Part shown: piece after piece, positions 22,947-35,159 of the stretch | Layout of the letters: each line of letters starts with the position of its first letter | Position numbering within the stretch: the first letter of the stretch is position 1 | NCBI GenBank assembly: GCA_026826555.1 | Contig: JAKSZT010004976.1 | Coordinates: forward strand, 8,283,658 to 8,347,657 | DNA length: 64,000 bases | From: Tolypeutes matacus | Taxonomy: Eukaryota > Chordata > Mammalia > Cingulata > Chlamyphoridae | Direction of reading: 5' to 3' | Translations under genes and position numbers: made by a program | The notes under the pieces: model-generated | Told to the model about the DNA's origin: nothing | Seen by the model: only the letters and a program-made list of their open reading frames with translations | Database searches by the model: none

Positions 22947-23415
22947 GAAACTCTCCAAAGAAACTGAGTCACCAGTGGTAATCTTTATTACCTACTTTAT
23001 TAAGTAGGTTTATTGAAAGAGAAACTCTTTGAACAGGGAAAGGAGACTTCACACCAAAGCAAGACTCTAAAATGGTTAGTAAGCTACATTGGCTTATAAA
23101 GAGATCTAGGTGATTTCTAAAGGGGAAATTAAAATAATTGTTCAACATTTAAAGTTAAGCACTTTATCAAGCACATTTACAAAGGAGGGTCTTACAAAGC
23201 AGGAGTGATCATTGATTATTATAGCACTCTTGCCTATTTTTAAAAGGTTATCTCTACTGGAACAAAATCAGCTTATTTCCAGTTGTTGCTAAACTGCAAC
23301 ATTTGCAGGGTACATTCCATTTTCTCAGAAAACATGTTTTTTTATTGTTAACTTTTGGAAAGTCCCTGTAACTTCTTGGAAAGGGTTGCTCCCAACAGGA
23401 ATCCATTTCATTTTA
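22947..23415 (-). repeat. 5' LTR of the provirus
   Basis: Partner of 10561-11345, lacking the two insertions found there. It lies directly beyond the primer binding site. A MIR-like sequence begins just outside (about 23440), consistent with the host flank. Confidence 0.8.
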
Positions 23416-25589
23416 CTTAGGACATGCATTTATTGTGTTTCCTTTGCAGAAATGAGGAAACTGAGGCTCAGAGAGGTGGAGACTAGCTCAAGATAGTTCC
23501 GTTTTCAACATTAAATCATCCTCATTTCTTTCCATGACATTATATCCTTGCAAAGCTGAGTATTCAGTGTTGCTGTGATAAAACAAGAAACAAAAATCCA
23601 AAAAACAAGTATTATGTGAAGATCAGTGTAATACAGGAAATGAAGGTGGTCATATTCAATCTGAATCCAAGGTTGGAGAAGTTGTGCAGTGCTCAGCAAG
23701 CACATTAGTTTTGTGTTGTTTTCATTTAAAAATTTTTTTTCAAATGGCTACCAAGTTGTGAGGACATTGTTGCTTGTGTTGTTTGAACCTAATAAATGGA
23801 AGTGGAGTATTTCTTTTTGGTCTGGTGTGCCGTAAAGAAATTACTGAGATGCTCAGGTCAGTGTGAGCTGAGAAACTTGGAGATCACTGCTATAGTTGGT
23901 TAATCCCATGAGTAATATATAGATGGATCTTTAGCCAGGTTTTACTTGGGAGTTCATAATTTTCTGTTTGCTTGCTAGACTACTATGTAAGTTAATAAGT
24001 TGTTTTGGAATTTAAGCAAGTCTGGGCAGGAGTACATGTCTTTTCTATGTATTTAGAAACTGCTTACTGTTGACTCTTGTGTTATTGTACGTGTCCTCCA
24101 TAGGGATGTGGTGCCTTTCACTAATTACACTGATGGGAAAACTGAGGGTAAAAAATTTCCAACAGCCACAGGGAGTGCACACAGCTGAACCAAGGAACAG
24201 ATGAAAAGCAAGTTTTTCCAGACCCTGCCACAGCTTTTTAGAGACTTATTAGAGGGGGGGAGTTTTTCTAAGTCCTTGTAAACATGATTTTAATGGTTTG
24301 CTGTGTGGCAGGGAGAAGATGGAAAGAACAATTGCCATCAGAACTTAAAGTGCCAACCTAACTTTTCAGGGCTTTCAGGTACTGCATCTAATTTGTTCAT
24401 TTGATTATTTAGTGGTTTTCCAGATCCATCCAACACACTGGATAATAGCTAGCCCTTCAAAGGGCTTGGTAATGTGCTTAAGTTTGAGTCAGTAAGATGG
24501 AATCTTCTTGAATATAATTTTTTTTTTTTGCACCTGAAGCTTCCCTGTACCTAAAAACCTTGAATGCTTTGTTCGAGAACATGTGCAAGACTTTTGCACA
24601 TTGATTTAGTGTAATATATTAATAAATAAGAGAGTAAAAGCTAGTGATTTTGGAAGTCCTTTTTCATAAAAATATTGCTTGCTGGTCTCTTAAAGGGCTT
24701 TTTCTCCTCCACCTGTGCTGCAGCTGACACTCTGCTGGCACCTCCCTCTACAGCTGTTCTGGGATAAAAATGTAAATACAGATAGATCCCTGGGCCCAGC
24801 CCCTCATCCACGGAATCACAACCACTAGGGGCAGGGCTTGGGCTTATGTATTTTTAAAAGCTACCCAGATATTACTAACAAGCAGGCAGGGTTGAGATCC
24901 ATGGCATAAAGTTCTTTAGGGCTTAATAAAACATTGAGTTTCTCATCTTTCTAAACTTTCTCTTGACGAAACCATGCCCCGTAACTTTGATGAAAGAAAA
25001 TCCTAAATTTAGATCCATTGTTTCATCCACACTTGAGTCAACTTGTTGAAGGTTAATCCTACCCAAAGGGAAGAAATAGAAGTCTTTTCTCAAGATGCTC
25101 CACTCTTATCTCACGTGCGATCACAAGGAGAGCTGGTATCTGCCTTTACAGAACTCCTCTGTACAAGTAGCCTGAATGAGCAATTTAGCATGTGATCATA
25201 GGCATCCTTCCCGTGCTGAGTAATCACTGTTGGCGCCTTGGGAGGCATATCTTTGCCTTAGATCTCCTTGTTAGTGATACAAACCTCCTTATTATGCTTG
25301 CAAGCAGATGCAACATGGACCCCACAACGTCACTCATCTCCAGGGCTGGCTGCCCCCGGAAGAGCTCACCCTACACAGCCACACCCCACAGCCCTGTTAG
25401 GTCCCTGGAAGAACTCAGGTGATATTCACTTATTCACTTATGTATTCAACAAATGGTTGCTGCCTTTATATATATACACATATATATGTATATGTATCTT
25501 TTTTTTTTTTTTTCCCTAAAAGATACTTAGATTACTGGTTGCTGCCTTTTAACTAAGTGGGACCAACCCATCTGCATTTTCTGCATCAG
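23416..25589. other. Low-repeat stretch with MIR and MER5-like relics
   Basis: No gene recognised. MIR core at about 23445-23495 ('CAGAAATGAGGAAACTGAGGCTCAGAGAGG'). A MER5-like relic at about 24768-24905 ('CCCAGCCCCTCATCCACGGAATC', 'AAGCTACCCAGATATTACT'). A short TATATA tract at 25467-25495. The rest shows nothing I can name. Confidence 0.6.
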
Positions 25590-26268
25590 AGGCATTTCGC
25601 AGGTTCTCCTTTCCTCTCTACCCCACACTCCTACTCTGAGTTGAGGTCCTCCTCAGCTCTCACTTGGATGCATGCAGTGGTCACTCCTAGTCAGACTTGC
25701 TGCCTTCTGTCTCATTCCCCTCAAACCTGGCCCACAAATGGTCCAGGGTCATCTATTTAAAATGTGGACCTGCTCAGTTCTCTCCCCTACTTGGCACCCT
25801 CCAGGGGCTCCTGCATGACAGTCTACACTACCCAGGCAAAGGAACTGGAACTTCCTGGAGCTGGTCTCTGACCACTTTCTCAGTGGCCATCCGTTGCTCC
25901 GGACCTCTCCAAATCCTCTAGCAATGTTGACTGATGACCCTCTCTGCCCATCCCTGGGGGCATGTGAGCTGCAGCTCGGTGGACTTCCCATTTCCTCACT
26001 CCTCCTTCCTCTCTGGGCTGAACCCTAGTCATCTATCACTTTTCAACTCAGGTGTCCCCTCTAGCAGGAAGCCTTCCCTGACTTCTCTCCATCTCTTCTC
26101 CTTTTGATTAAATGGGGCCAACCTGAATATATCTTCTACATTATAAACTTCCCTATTCTAAGTACCCTTACTCTACCCTCTTGCTTGGAACTTACATTTT
26201 CTGTCTTCTCTAGAATATTAACTCCTTGAGGGCAGAGACCTACACAACTTATTCATTTTTTAAATCTT
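25590..26268 (+). repeat. L2 LINE relic
   Basis: Plus-strand L2 3' region: 'CCTCCAGGGGCTCCTGCATGACAG', 'AGGAAGCCTTCCCTGACTTC' and 'TTAACTCCTTGAGGGCAGAGACC' follow the L2 consensus order from memory. Very old, non-coding. Confidence 0.75.
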
Positions 26269-28414
26269 CATTACCTGCTCAAAATGTGGTAAATTTTAAG
26301 AATATTACCAAAAATTTAGTTTGACAAGAAAATTTTTTTTCTAATTTACTTTCATTAAATTTTCCACTGTGAGAAAAAGCAAGTCAGTTGGAATCTCTCA
26401 GATAAAAGTGATAACACAAATTTTAAACACTGCAAGAAAACTGTGGCAGGAAATTATATTATTATAAGAATTGTTTTGTGAATACATCGTCTTCCCCCAC
26501 TCTTTTCTTCAAACCAGTTAGCTTGGCTGACATGGACACCTGCCCTTGGCTGGCTTTGGCAATTTTGCTGCCCTCCTCTTAAAACGTTAAACACAGGTTC
26601 AAAGAGAATTCCTAATTCTAAAGTCCCATTTGAAATCAGTGTATCGGTAACCAGCTCACATGGCCAGGAGCTGAGCTAACCTTCAGTATCACACAGAGGT
26701 ATATTCGTATCACTCAGATCAGTGAAGGCAGGGATCTTGGGCAGAGGCATTTGGGGGTTGGTACCCCCCAGAGACACAGTCACAGACTTGTATAGTCTGG
26801 CCCTGTCAATAGGAGCATTATCCAACATCTCACACTGGCAAGCAGCAGAGCCAGGGTTCAGAGCCAGGCGGGCCCAGTTCCCGAGGCTGTGCAGAGATGG
26901 CCTGGGAAGGCTCGTGGAAACGGCGAACAGGCTGACGTGGAAGATCCCGCACTGCACAAGGACCAAGCTCAAAGCCCCCACTGGGCCCAGAGACAAGTTC
27001 TGATGGCCTGCAATGTACTTACAATGTTTTTTAAAAATTAGTTGCCGACATTGAAAAATGTGAGGATTTTATGAAAACTCCAAATTCCTGGGTTCTCTTG
27101 GCAAATGAAAAGCTCTGGCAAAGCTGGCCACTCATTCCCCCAAGGCCCTCATCAGCTGAGTAGAGGATCTGCCCTTTAGGAGGAGGTGTTCTCCAGCTCA
27201 CCACAAGCACCACTACTCCCTGTTGCCTGACCAGTGGGGGCATGGGAGTTTGTGGCTCTGTACAAGGTTGTTCGCCACTGCCCTCAGCTTGCCTCAGTGT
27301 CCAGCCAGGTCTTCAGGGGAACAACTCATCCCAACCCAGCTTCACATATCTCCCACCCTGCCCCTCAGGCCTACAGAAAAAGATGTGGCTCTGGGGACCA
27401 CATCTGACAAGGGCCTCCACCTCTTCTTATAAGCATCTCTGAACAAGAGCCAAAAAAGCATTTGCCAAGCAAATAACAGAGAGGAGCCTTTCCCCGTGAA
27501 CCTTAATAAATCAGTCAAGAATCTAGGCGTGACCAGGGAGTGAGATCTCAGCCTCAATGGCTTCAGGAGGGGCTGCCAGAGGCCTTTTAAAACAAAGAGG
27601 GAACCTGAGTGTGGCAAAGCCGGGCACACAGCCCACAACTGTGGGTTGTGCTTTGATGGGCACTGTACTTTGGAATAAATGGCAACTTGGTTGACGGGGC
27701 TTTCTTGAGATGGCAGAGTCTGGAATGCCCAATATGTTGCCAGTGTGTAATCTTTCTATTGCTACATCAACTAAACAAATACGTGAGGGCGTTGCTGGGT
27801 GACTAATGTCCTAATAATGCCCTATGGGGAGTACCTGGTGGGTGCCCAACTCTCCCATGGTTTACAGCCAGTAGCCAGGAACTTTGGCAGAAGCCTCCCT
27901 GGAGCTTGCAGATCTGGGAAGACGGGCAGGACCCTGGGGTTCAGCCCCAACCTGTCCTTCATGCCTCCTCCCAGACTGAACCCAGTGACTCACCCAGGAA
28001 GGCAGGAGCAAAAGTGTCCTCTCACCAAAGGGGAGAGGAATTCCTTGAAACCACATTCCTGGGACAGCCCAATCTTACCTTCATGCAAAGCACATATCAG
28101 TATTAACCACAGAGTGGACAGTGGCTTTTCCTTCCTACTGCTGTGAGGATGTGTACCCATTTCACAAGGGAGGAAAAGAGAAGTTTGTGTCACAGTTGCA
28201 AAATGACCTTGGATGTCAACTATAAAAGCACTATTAAAAGTCTTTTTGGCCATTGGGAAATTCATATTTCCCAAGTAAGTTGATTATACGAAGTCTGAAC
28301 CACTTAAGGATTTAGCAACAAAATGCTTAGGTTTCCCAGGGCAGGCGTTCAGCAATTTCAAAGGTTTAAGGGACCCGTGAGGTGTCAGCATAATGGCCAG
28401 CTGCGTTATTATTA
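26269..28414. other. Unassigned, mostly unique DNA
   Basis: No recognisable gene or family. Open frames here on both strands are short and overlap each other (for example around 26676-27003 and 27799-28274), without domain wording I know. GC is moderately high at 26650-28150. Confidence 0.5.
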
Positions 28415-28640
28415 TTATAGTGGCAATAACTAATGTTTATTGAGCACCTGCATCAAGCGCCTCTGCCGTGCCAAGCGCTCTTTTAAACCCTGTCCACATT
28501 TTAACTCTTGTCATCGTTACCACGGCCCTCTCTCTGAGGGCGTAGTGAACTATGGGTCAAACAGCCGCAGCGCAGGGAGCTGCCCCAGCTCTCCCGTGCC
28601 ACAGCCTGGAGCTATCACAAGAGCCTGCTCTTTCAACTGT
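28415..28640 (+). repeat. MIR-like relic
   Basis: 'TTATTGAGCACCTGCATCAAGCGCCTCTGCCGTGCC' and the following 'TTTTAACTCTTGTCATCGTTACCACGGCCC' match the tail of old tRNA-derived MIR or L2-type relics. Non-coding. Confidence 0.55.
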
Positions 28641-29079
28641 TCTAACATTTCCGTGTGGCTCTCGAAAAGGATAATTAGCCACGTGCTCGCCCTGCTCCTC
28701 AGCATCATTCCAAAAGTGAATCTGTCCCTTATGCCCCTTTCATTTTGCTAAATGAAGCAAGAGCACCTGCGCCCATTATTCTCACAACGTCGAGAAGTGG
28801 GCACTCCTCTAGTGCGATCATCTCCACATTTTGAAGAATACAGACCTGGAGTGGGTAAGTAAGGTGGCCAGGCACATGCCTGGTACAGGAAGCAGGCAGG
28901 GGGCAGGCCAGGCTTCCCCACGCAGGTGTTTCAGGGCCTCAAGGCTTCTCTGGCCCACAGTGGGTCACCAGCAAGTCTCTGATGGATGAATTAGCACCTC
29001 TGTGATGAACGTTTTTGTAAATATGAAATACTAAGTTACTGTTTTTCCTGCATTCTTTTTTTAACTTCCTCAACTGTCA
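28641..29079. other. Unassigned DNA
   Basis: Nothing recognised. It passes into an old L1 3' UTR at about 29080. Confidence 0.5.
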
Positions 29080-29700
29080 AATTTTATTTTAGCATTTGAA
29101 ATAAATGTTTTAATTAACTTTATTTTTAAATTTTCAAAATGTACACTCTATACCCACCAAGCAATAACAACCCCTTTTCCTATCCCTCCCCACCCCCTAG
29201 TAACCTCTAATCTATTATCTGTGTCTTTGAATTTGCTATTTCTAGATATTCCACATGAAGGAAACTATACAGTGTTTATACTTATGTGCCTTGCTTATTT
29301 CCCCTGGTATAATGTTTTCGAGAATTATCCATATTATAGCATGTGTCAGAACTTCATTCCTTCTTATGGCTGAATAATATTCCATGTATGATTATATTAC
29401 ATTGTGTTTATTCATCTGTTGATGGACACTTGGTTTTATTCCGTCTTTTAGCTATTGTGAATAATGCTGCGATGAACATTGATTTACAAATATCTGTGTG
29501 AGCCCCTGTTTTCAATTTCTTTAGGTATATACCTAGGAGTGGCAGGTCATATGGTAATTTTATTTTTAACTTATTTGAGGAACTGCCAAACTGTTTTCCA
29601 CAGTGGCTGTACCATTTTACATTCCCACCAGCGATGTACAAGGGTTCCAATTTCTTCACATCCTCTCTAACACTTATTTTCCATGTGTGAAGTGGTATCT
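29080..29700 (-). mobile_element. Ancient L1, 3' half (left part)
   Basis: Minus-strand old L1 3' UTR and ORF2 C-terminus ('AATATTCCATGTATG', 'AACTGCCAAACTGTTTTCCACAGTGGC', 'GTGGTATCTCATTGTGATTTT'). The sequence that should follow ('gcattccccaatggctgg...') appears only at 39807, so the 10-kb block between was inserted here. Confidence 0.85.
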
Positions 29701-29704
29701 CATT

Positions 29705-30515
29705 GTGATTTTTGTTTTAATACATTTTTATTAAAGAAGTTGTGAACTTACAAAACAATCATGAACATGTGTGGAATTTCCATACAACACCCCTCTGCCA
29801 ACACACTACATTGTTATAGAACATTTGTTACAAATTATGAGATAATATCAGACTATTACCACTACCATGGTCTATAAGTGTACATTTGGTATATTTTCCC
29901 CATACCCCCTATTATTAACACACTACATCTTTGGCATTGATGCAAGAATATTACAGTATTGCTGTTAACTGTAGCCCATAGGTTACATGAATTGTATTTT
30001 TCCCATGCTTCTCCACATTTTTACCACCTTGCAATAGTGATATACATTTGTTCTAGTTTATAGAAGGACATTCTTGTATTTGGCCCACCAACCACAATTC
30101 CTATCCACCTCTGGGTTCACTATGTTATTCAGTCCCTAGATTATTCCCTAGCTTTCTTTCAGTTGACATTTACATCCCTAGACTACCCTTTTCAGCCACA
30201 GTTCCATTTGTAAACCAGCTGCATTAGTTCTACTCACTATAATGTGTTACCATCAACTCTATCAATTTCCACACTTTTACAGTCAAGTTAATTAAAACTT
30301 CTACATACATTAAGCATCAGTAACACTTCTCAGCCCCCCTCTTATCTCCTAATAACCTATACTCTAGGTTTTAACTCCATGTATTTATTCTTCGTGCCGT
30401 GCAATATTTGTCCTTTTGTGTCTGGCTTCTTTCACTTAGCATAATGTCTTCAAGATTCATCCACATTATCATATATGTCCAAATTTCATTTCTTCTTACA
30501 GCAGCATAGTATCCC
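29705..30515 (-). repeat. L1-D 3' UTR
   Basis: Minus-strand 3' UTR beginning (plus reading) 'TTTTATTAAAGAAGTTGTGAACTTACAAAACAATCATG'. It is related to the 3' tails in the composites at 12479 and 43105 and at 13187. Confidence 0.75.
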
Positions 30516-31770
30516 ATCATATGTATATCCATTCATTGGTTGATGGACACTTGGGTTGTTTCCATCTTTTGGTAATTGTGAATAACATCACTATGAACAT
30601 CGGTGTGCAAATGTCTGTTCGTGTCACAGTTTTTAGTTCTTTTGGATATACTCCTAGTAGAGGAATTGCTGGATCATATGGCAGTTCTAGATTTAGCTTC
30701 CTGAGGAGCTGCCACACTGTCTGCCACAGAGGCTGCACCATTTTATGTTCCCACCAACAGTGGAGTGTTCCTAATTTCTCCACATCCTCTCCAGCACTTA
30801 CTGTTTTCTATTTTTTTAATAATGGCCATTCTGTGCAGTGTGAGATGATATCTCATTGTTGTTTTGATTTGCATTTCCCTAATAGCTAGTGATATTGGAC
30901 ATTTTTGCATTTGTATTTCTTCTTTGAAGAAATGTCTATTTAAGTCTTTTGCCATTTTTAAATTGGATTGCTTGCTCTTTTATTGTGATTTGTATGATCA
31001 CTTTACATAGAATGGAAATCAAACCCTTATCAGAGATGTGATTTCCAAATATTTTCTCCCATTGATTGGGCTGCCTTTTCATCTTTTTGATGAAGTCCTT
31101 TGAATCACAAAAGTGTTTAAGTTTGAGGAGGTCCCATTTATCCATGTTTTCTTTCATTGCTTGTGCTTTTGGTATAAGGTTTAAGAATCCACCACCTACC
31201 ACCAAGTCTTGAAGATGTTTCCCTACATTTTCTTCTAAGAGCTTTATGGTTCTAGCATTTATATTTAGGTCTTTGATCCATTTTGAGTTAATTTTTGTGT
31301 AGGGTGTGAGATAGGGATCTTCTTTCTTTCTTTTGTATATGGATATCCAGTTCTCCCAGTACCAGCCGGGTGGTTTGTCAGCCTTATAAAAAAATCACTT
31401 GACCATAGATGTGAGGGTCTGTTTCTGAACCATCAATTCAGTTGCATTGGTCTATGTGTCTATCTTTATGCAAATGCCATGCTGTTTTTACCACTGTAGC
31501 TAGGTAATATGATTTAAAGTCCTCCAATTTCACTCTTCCTTTTTAAGATGTTTCTGACTTTTTGGGGCCCCTTACCCTTCCAAGTAAACTTGATAATTGT
31601 CCTTTCCATTTCTTTTTTTTTTTTTTTTTTTAATGCTGTTGGAATTTTTATTGGGATTGCATTGAATCTGTATATAAATTTGGGTAGAATTGACATCTTG
31701 ATATTTAGTCTTCAAATCCATGAACACAGAACGTTCTTCCATTTATTTAGGGCTTTTTAAAATTTTCTTT

Positions 31771-32279
31771 TAAGTCCCCTCTCAATTAGAGGTGGAGTAG
31801 ACATCACCATCCCAGAATCCTCAAGATTGGGGAGTGAACTATGGACTAGGGTAGACTTACTGGGATTCTACTATAGACTTGTGATCCTAGCAATGAAAGA
31901 AATTACAGCATTGATGTGGAGGCAGTGGCCACTGGAGGCTCTAGGGGCAGGGGGAGGGAAAGACAGATGTAATGTGGGGGCTTTTTTGGTACTTGGGAAT
32001 CATCCTGGAAGGCATTGCAATGACAGATATTAGCCATTATATATCTTCCCATAGCCTGCAGAATTGTATGGGAGAGAGTGTAAACTATAATGAGAACTAT
32101 ATGGTCCATGCTCAATGGCAGTGCCCCAGGATGCATTTATCAGTTGCAATGATTGTGCCACACTAATGAAGGATGTTGTTTATGTGGGAGGTGTGGGGAG
32201 CGGGGCATATGGGAATCCCTATATTTTTTGTGTAACATTTGTGTAATGTAAGTGTCTTTAAAAAAATAATAATTAAATT
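31771..32279 (+). mobile_element. L1 3' UTR insertion, plus strand, inside L1-D
   Basis: Opposite-strand L1 3' end of the same family as 9904-10411 ('GTGTGGGGAGCGGGGCATATGG', 'TAACATTTGTGTAATGTAAG'), A-rich at its end. Duplication AAATTTTCTTT (31760-31770 and 32280-32290). ORF2 of L1-D continues on both sides. Confidence 0.9.
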
Positions 32280-32833
32280 AAATTTTCTTTCAGCAATGCA
32301 TTGTAGTTTTCTGAATACAAGTGCTTTACATCCTTGGTTAGGTTTATTCCTAAATATTTTATTATTTTAGTTGCTATTGTAAATGGAATTTTTTCCCTGA
32401 CTTCCTCCTCAAATTGTGCATTACTATTGTATAGAAACACCACTGATTTTTGCATATTAATCTCATGTCCTTCCACTCAGCTGAAATCATTTATCAGCTC
32501 TAGCAACTTTGTTGTAGATTTTTGGGGGATTTTCTAGGTTTAGGATCATATCATCTGCAAATAGCGCAAGTTTTACTTCTTCATTTCTGAATTGGATGCC
32601 TTTTATTTTGTTTCTTGCCTGATTGCTCTAGCTAGAACCTCTAGCACTGTATAGAACAACAGTGGTGACAGTGGACATCCTTGTCTTGTTCCTGATCTCA
32701 GCAGGAAAGCTTTCAGTCTTTGACCAATGAGTACAATGTTAGCTGTGGGTTTTTCATATATGGCCTTTATCATTTTGAGAAGGTTTCCTTCAATTCCTAT
32801 CTTTTGTAATATTTTTATCAAGAAAGGATGCTG

Positions 32834-33298
32834 GGGGGCAGATGTGGCTCAAATGGTTGGGACCATTTGGAGGGACCTGGGTTTGATCCCTGGGACCTCC
32901 TGGTAAAATAAAATAAAAAAATATAGAAGGCGTGTGTGCCACCAAGCCCCGTGTGTGGGCGAGACCCCAGGCCCTGCGTATGGGCATGCCAGGCCCCACC
33001 GAGCCATGCAGCAAGATGATGACGTAACAGGAGAGAGACACAGGGAGAGCCAAGACAAGATGCACCGAAAAACCAGGAACTAATGTGGCACAGGTGGTAG
33101 TAGGACACCTCTCTCCCACATCGGAGGTTCCCAGGATCGAATCCTGGTGAAGACAGGAAGAGAAGGATGAGAAGAGAGGGCAGGAAACAGACACAGAGAA
33201 TTGCCCAGTAAATGGACACAAAACAGCAAATGGGGGGTGGGGGGAGTTAAAATGGATAAAAGTAAAAATAAATAAATAAATAAATCTTTAAAAAAAAA
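32834..33298 (+). mobile_element. Dimeric tRNA-derived SINE, long form
   Basis: Head 1 at about 32836-32905 ('GGCAGATGTGGCTCAAATGG'), a body with 'AGCAAGATGATGACGTAACAGG', and head 2 at about 33082-33150 with 'GGATCGAATCC'. Tail 'ATGGATAAAAGTA' followed by (AAAT)n-CTTTAAA. Perfect duplication AAGAAAGGATGCTG (32820-32833 and 33299-33312). Confidence 0.93.
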
Positions 33299-33365
33299 AA
33301 GAAAGGATGCTGTATTTTCTGTATCAATCGATAGGGGTACATGATTTTTCTTCTTTGATTTATTA

Positions 33366-33555
33366 TTATTATTATTATTTTTTTAAAGATTTTATTTATT
33401 TATTCATTTATCCCCCCCTTGCTGCTTGTGCTCGCTGGGTCAGCTAACCACGCCGTGCGGGCGGGCTTGCCTTCACTAGGAGGCCCCGGGAACCGAACCC
33501 TGGGCCTCCCATATGGTAAACGGGAGCCCTACTGATTGAGCCACAGCCGCTTCCC
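33366..33555 (-). mobile_element. tRNA-derived SINE, type A
   Basis: Minus-strand copy with intact head and B-box complement. Duplication TCTTTGATTTATTA (33352-33365 and 33556-33569) inside L1-D ORF2. Confidence 0.93.
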
Positions 33556-33641
33556 TCTTTGATTTATTAATGTGATGTATTACGCTGATTGATTTTCTTG
33601 TGTTGAATCACCCTTGCATGCCTGGTATAAAACCTACTTGA

Positions 33642-33860
33642 GGGAAGCGGCTGTGGCTCAATCAGTAGGGCTCCCGTTTACCATATGGGAGGCCCCGGGT
33701 TCGGTTCCCGGGGCCTCCTGGTGAAGGCAAGCCCGCCTGCATGGCGTGGTTAGCTGACCCAGCGAGCGCAAGCAGCAAGAGGGGGATAAATGAATAAATA
33801 AATAAAATCTTTAAAAAAATAAAATAAAATAAAATAAAATAAAATAAAATAAAATAAAAT
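33642..33860 (+). mobile_element. tRNA-derived SINE, type A, with (AAAAT)n tail
   Basis: Plus-strand copy with an expanded (AAAAT)n tail of about ten units (33818-33860). Duplication AAAACCTACTTGA (33629-33641 and 33861-33873). Only about 90 bp from the oppositely oriented copy at 33366-33555, so the pair could form a hairpin in RNA. Confidence 0.94.
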
Positions 33861-34803
33861 AAAACCTACTTGATCATGATGAATAATTCTTTTAATATGC
33901 TGTTGGATTCGATTAGCAACTATTTTGTTGAGGATTTTTGCATCTATATTCAATAGGGAAATGGGCCTGTAATTTTCTTTTTTTGTAATATATTTATCTG
34001 GCTTTGGTATTAGGGTGATATTGGCTTCATAGAATGAGTTTGATAGCCTTCCTTCTTGTTCAATGTTTTGTAAGAGTTTGAGTAAGATTGGTATTAAACG
34101 TTTGAATGCTTGGTAGAACTCACCTGTGTAAATATCTGGTCCTGGGCTTTTCATTTTGGGGCACTGATTGATAACTGTTTCAATCTCTTTACTTGTGATT
34201 GGTTTGCTGAGGTCTTCTATTTCTTCTAGGGTCAGTGTAGGTTGTTCACATGTTCCTAGGAATTTTTTCCATTTCATCTACGTTGTGTAGTTTGTTGGCA
34301 TACAATTGTTCATAGTATCCTATTATCTCTTTTATTTTTGTGGGGTCAGTAGTAATGTCCCTATTTTCATTTTTATTTCATTTATTTGAATTTTATTTCA
34401 TTTATTTCTCTTTTTTTCCTTTGTCAGTATAGCTAAGGGTTTGTTGATTTTATTAATCTTCTCAAAGATCCAATTTTTGGTTTTGTTAATTCTATTTTTT
34501 TTGTTGTTGTTCTCAGTTTCATTTATTTCTGCTCTGATCTTTATTTCATTTCTTCTGTTGCTTTGGGAATAGTTTACTGTTCTTTTTCTAGTTCCTCCAG
34601 CTGTGGAGTTAAATCATTGATGTTAGCTCTTTCTTCTTTTTTAATGTAACCACTGAGGGCTATAAATTTCCCTCTCAGCACTGCCTTCAGTGCATCCCAT
34701 AGGTTCTGATAAGTTGTCTTCTCATCTTCATTCATCTTGAGATATTTATTGATTTCCCTCGCAATTCTTTTTTGACCCACTGATTATTTAAGAGTGTGTT
34801 GTT

Positions 34804-35159
34804 CTATGTGACTATACCAAATACCATTGGTTGTACACTTTGGATGAATTGTATGCTTTATTAATATGTATCAATAAATTTATTTGTTAAAATAAAATAA
34901 AATAAAATAATTATATACCACGATTAAGTGGGATTTATCCAGGGTATGCAAGGGTAGTTCAACCTAAGAAAATCAATTAAGAAAACACCACATTAATAGA
35001 ATGAAAGGAAAAAAAACCCACATGAACATCTCAGTTGACACAGAAAAGTCATTGGACAAAATCCAGCACCCCTTCTTGATAAAAACTAGGAATAGAAGGG
35101 AACTTTCTCAACATGATTAAGGGCATATATGAAAAACTCACGGCTAACAAGAAAAAAAG
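34804..35159 (+). mobile_element. Chimeric L1 insertion inside L1-D
   Basis: Bounded by one 13-bp duplication AGAGTGTGTTGTT (34791-34803 and 35160-35172). It contains an L1 3' end with A-rich tail (34804-34911, same type as 46070-46170) followed by an ORF2 RT-domain piece in the same orientation (34912-35150) and a second short A-run. The order, 3' end before ORF2, is not that of a simple L1. Confidence 0.82.

Larger units (their letters stand above)
10561..23415 (-). mobile_element. Endogenous retrovirus, near-complete provirus, minus strand
   Basis: Two direct LTR-like repeats (about 10561-11345 and 22947-23415) flank an internal region that reads, on the minus strand, primer binding site, gag, pro, pol (RT, RNase H, integrase) and env remnants in canonical order. 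Gag and protease/RT wording looks like class I (gamma-like) ERVs. All frames carry stops and shifts. Later insertions total about 4.7 kb; without them the element is about 8.2 kb, the size of an ordinary provirus. The outer duplication and exact LTR ends could not be fixed because the left LTR end is diverged. The visible LTR divergence points to an old insertion. Confidence 0.88.
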
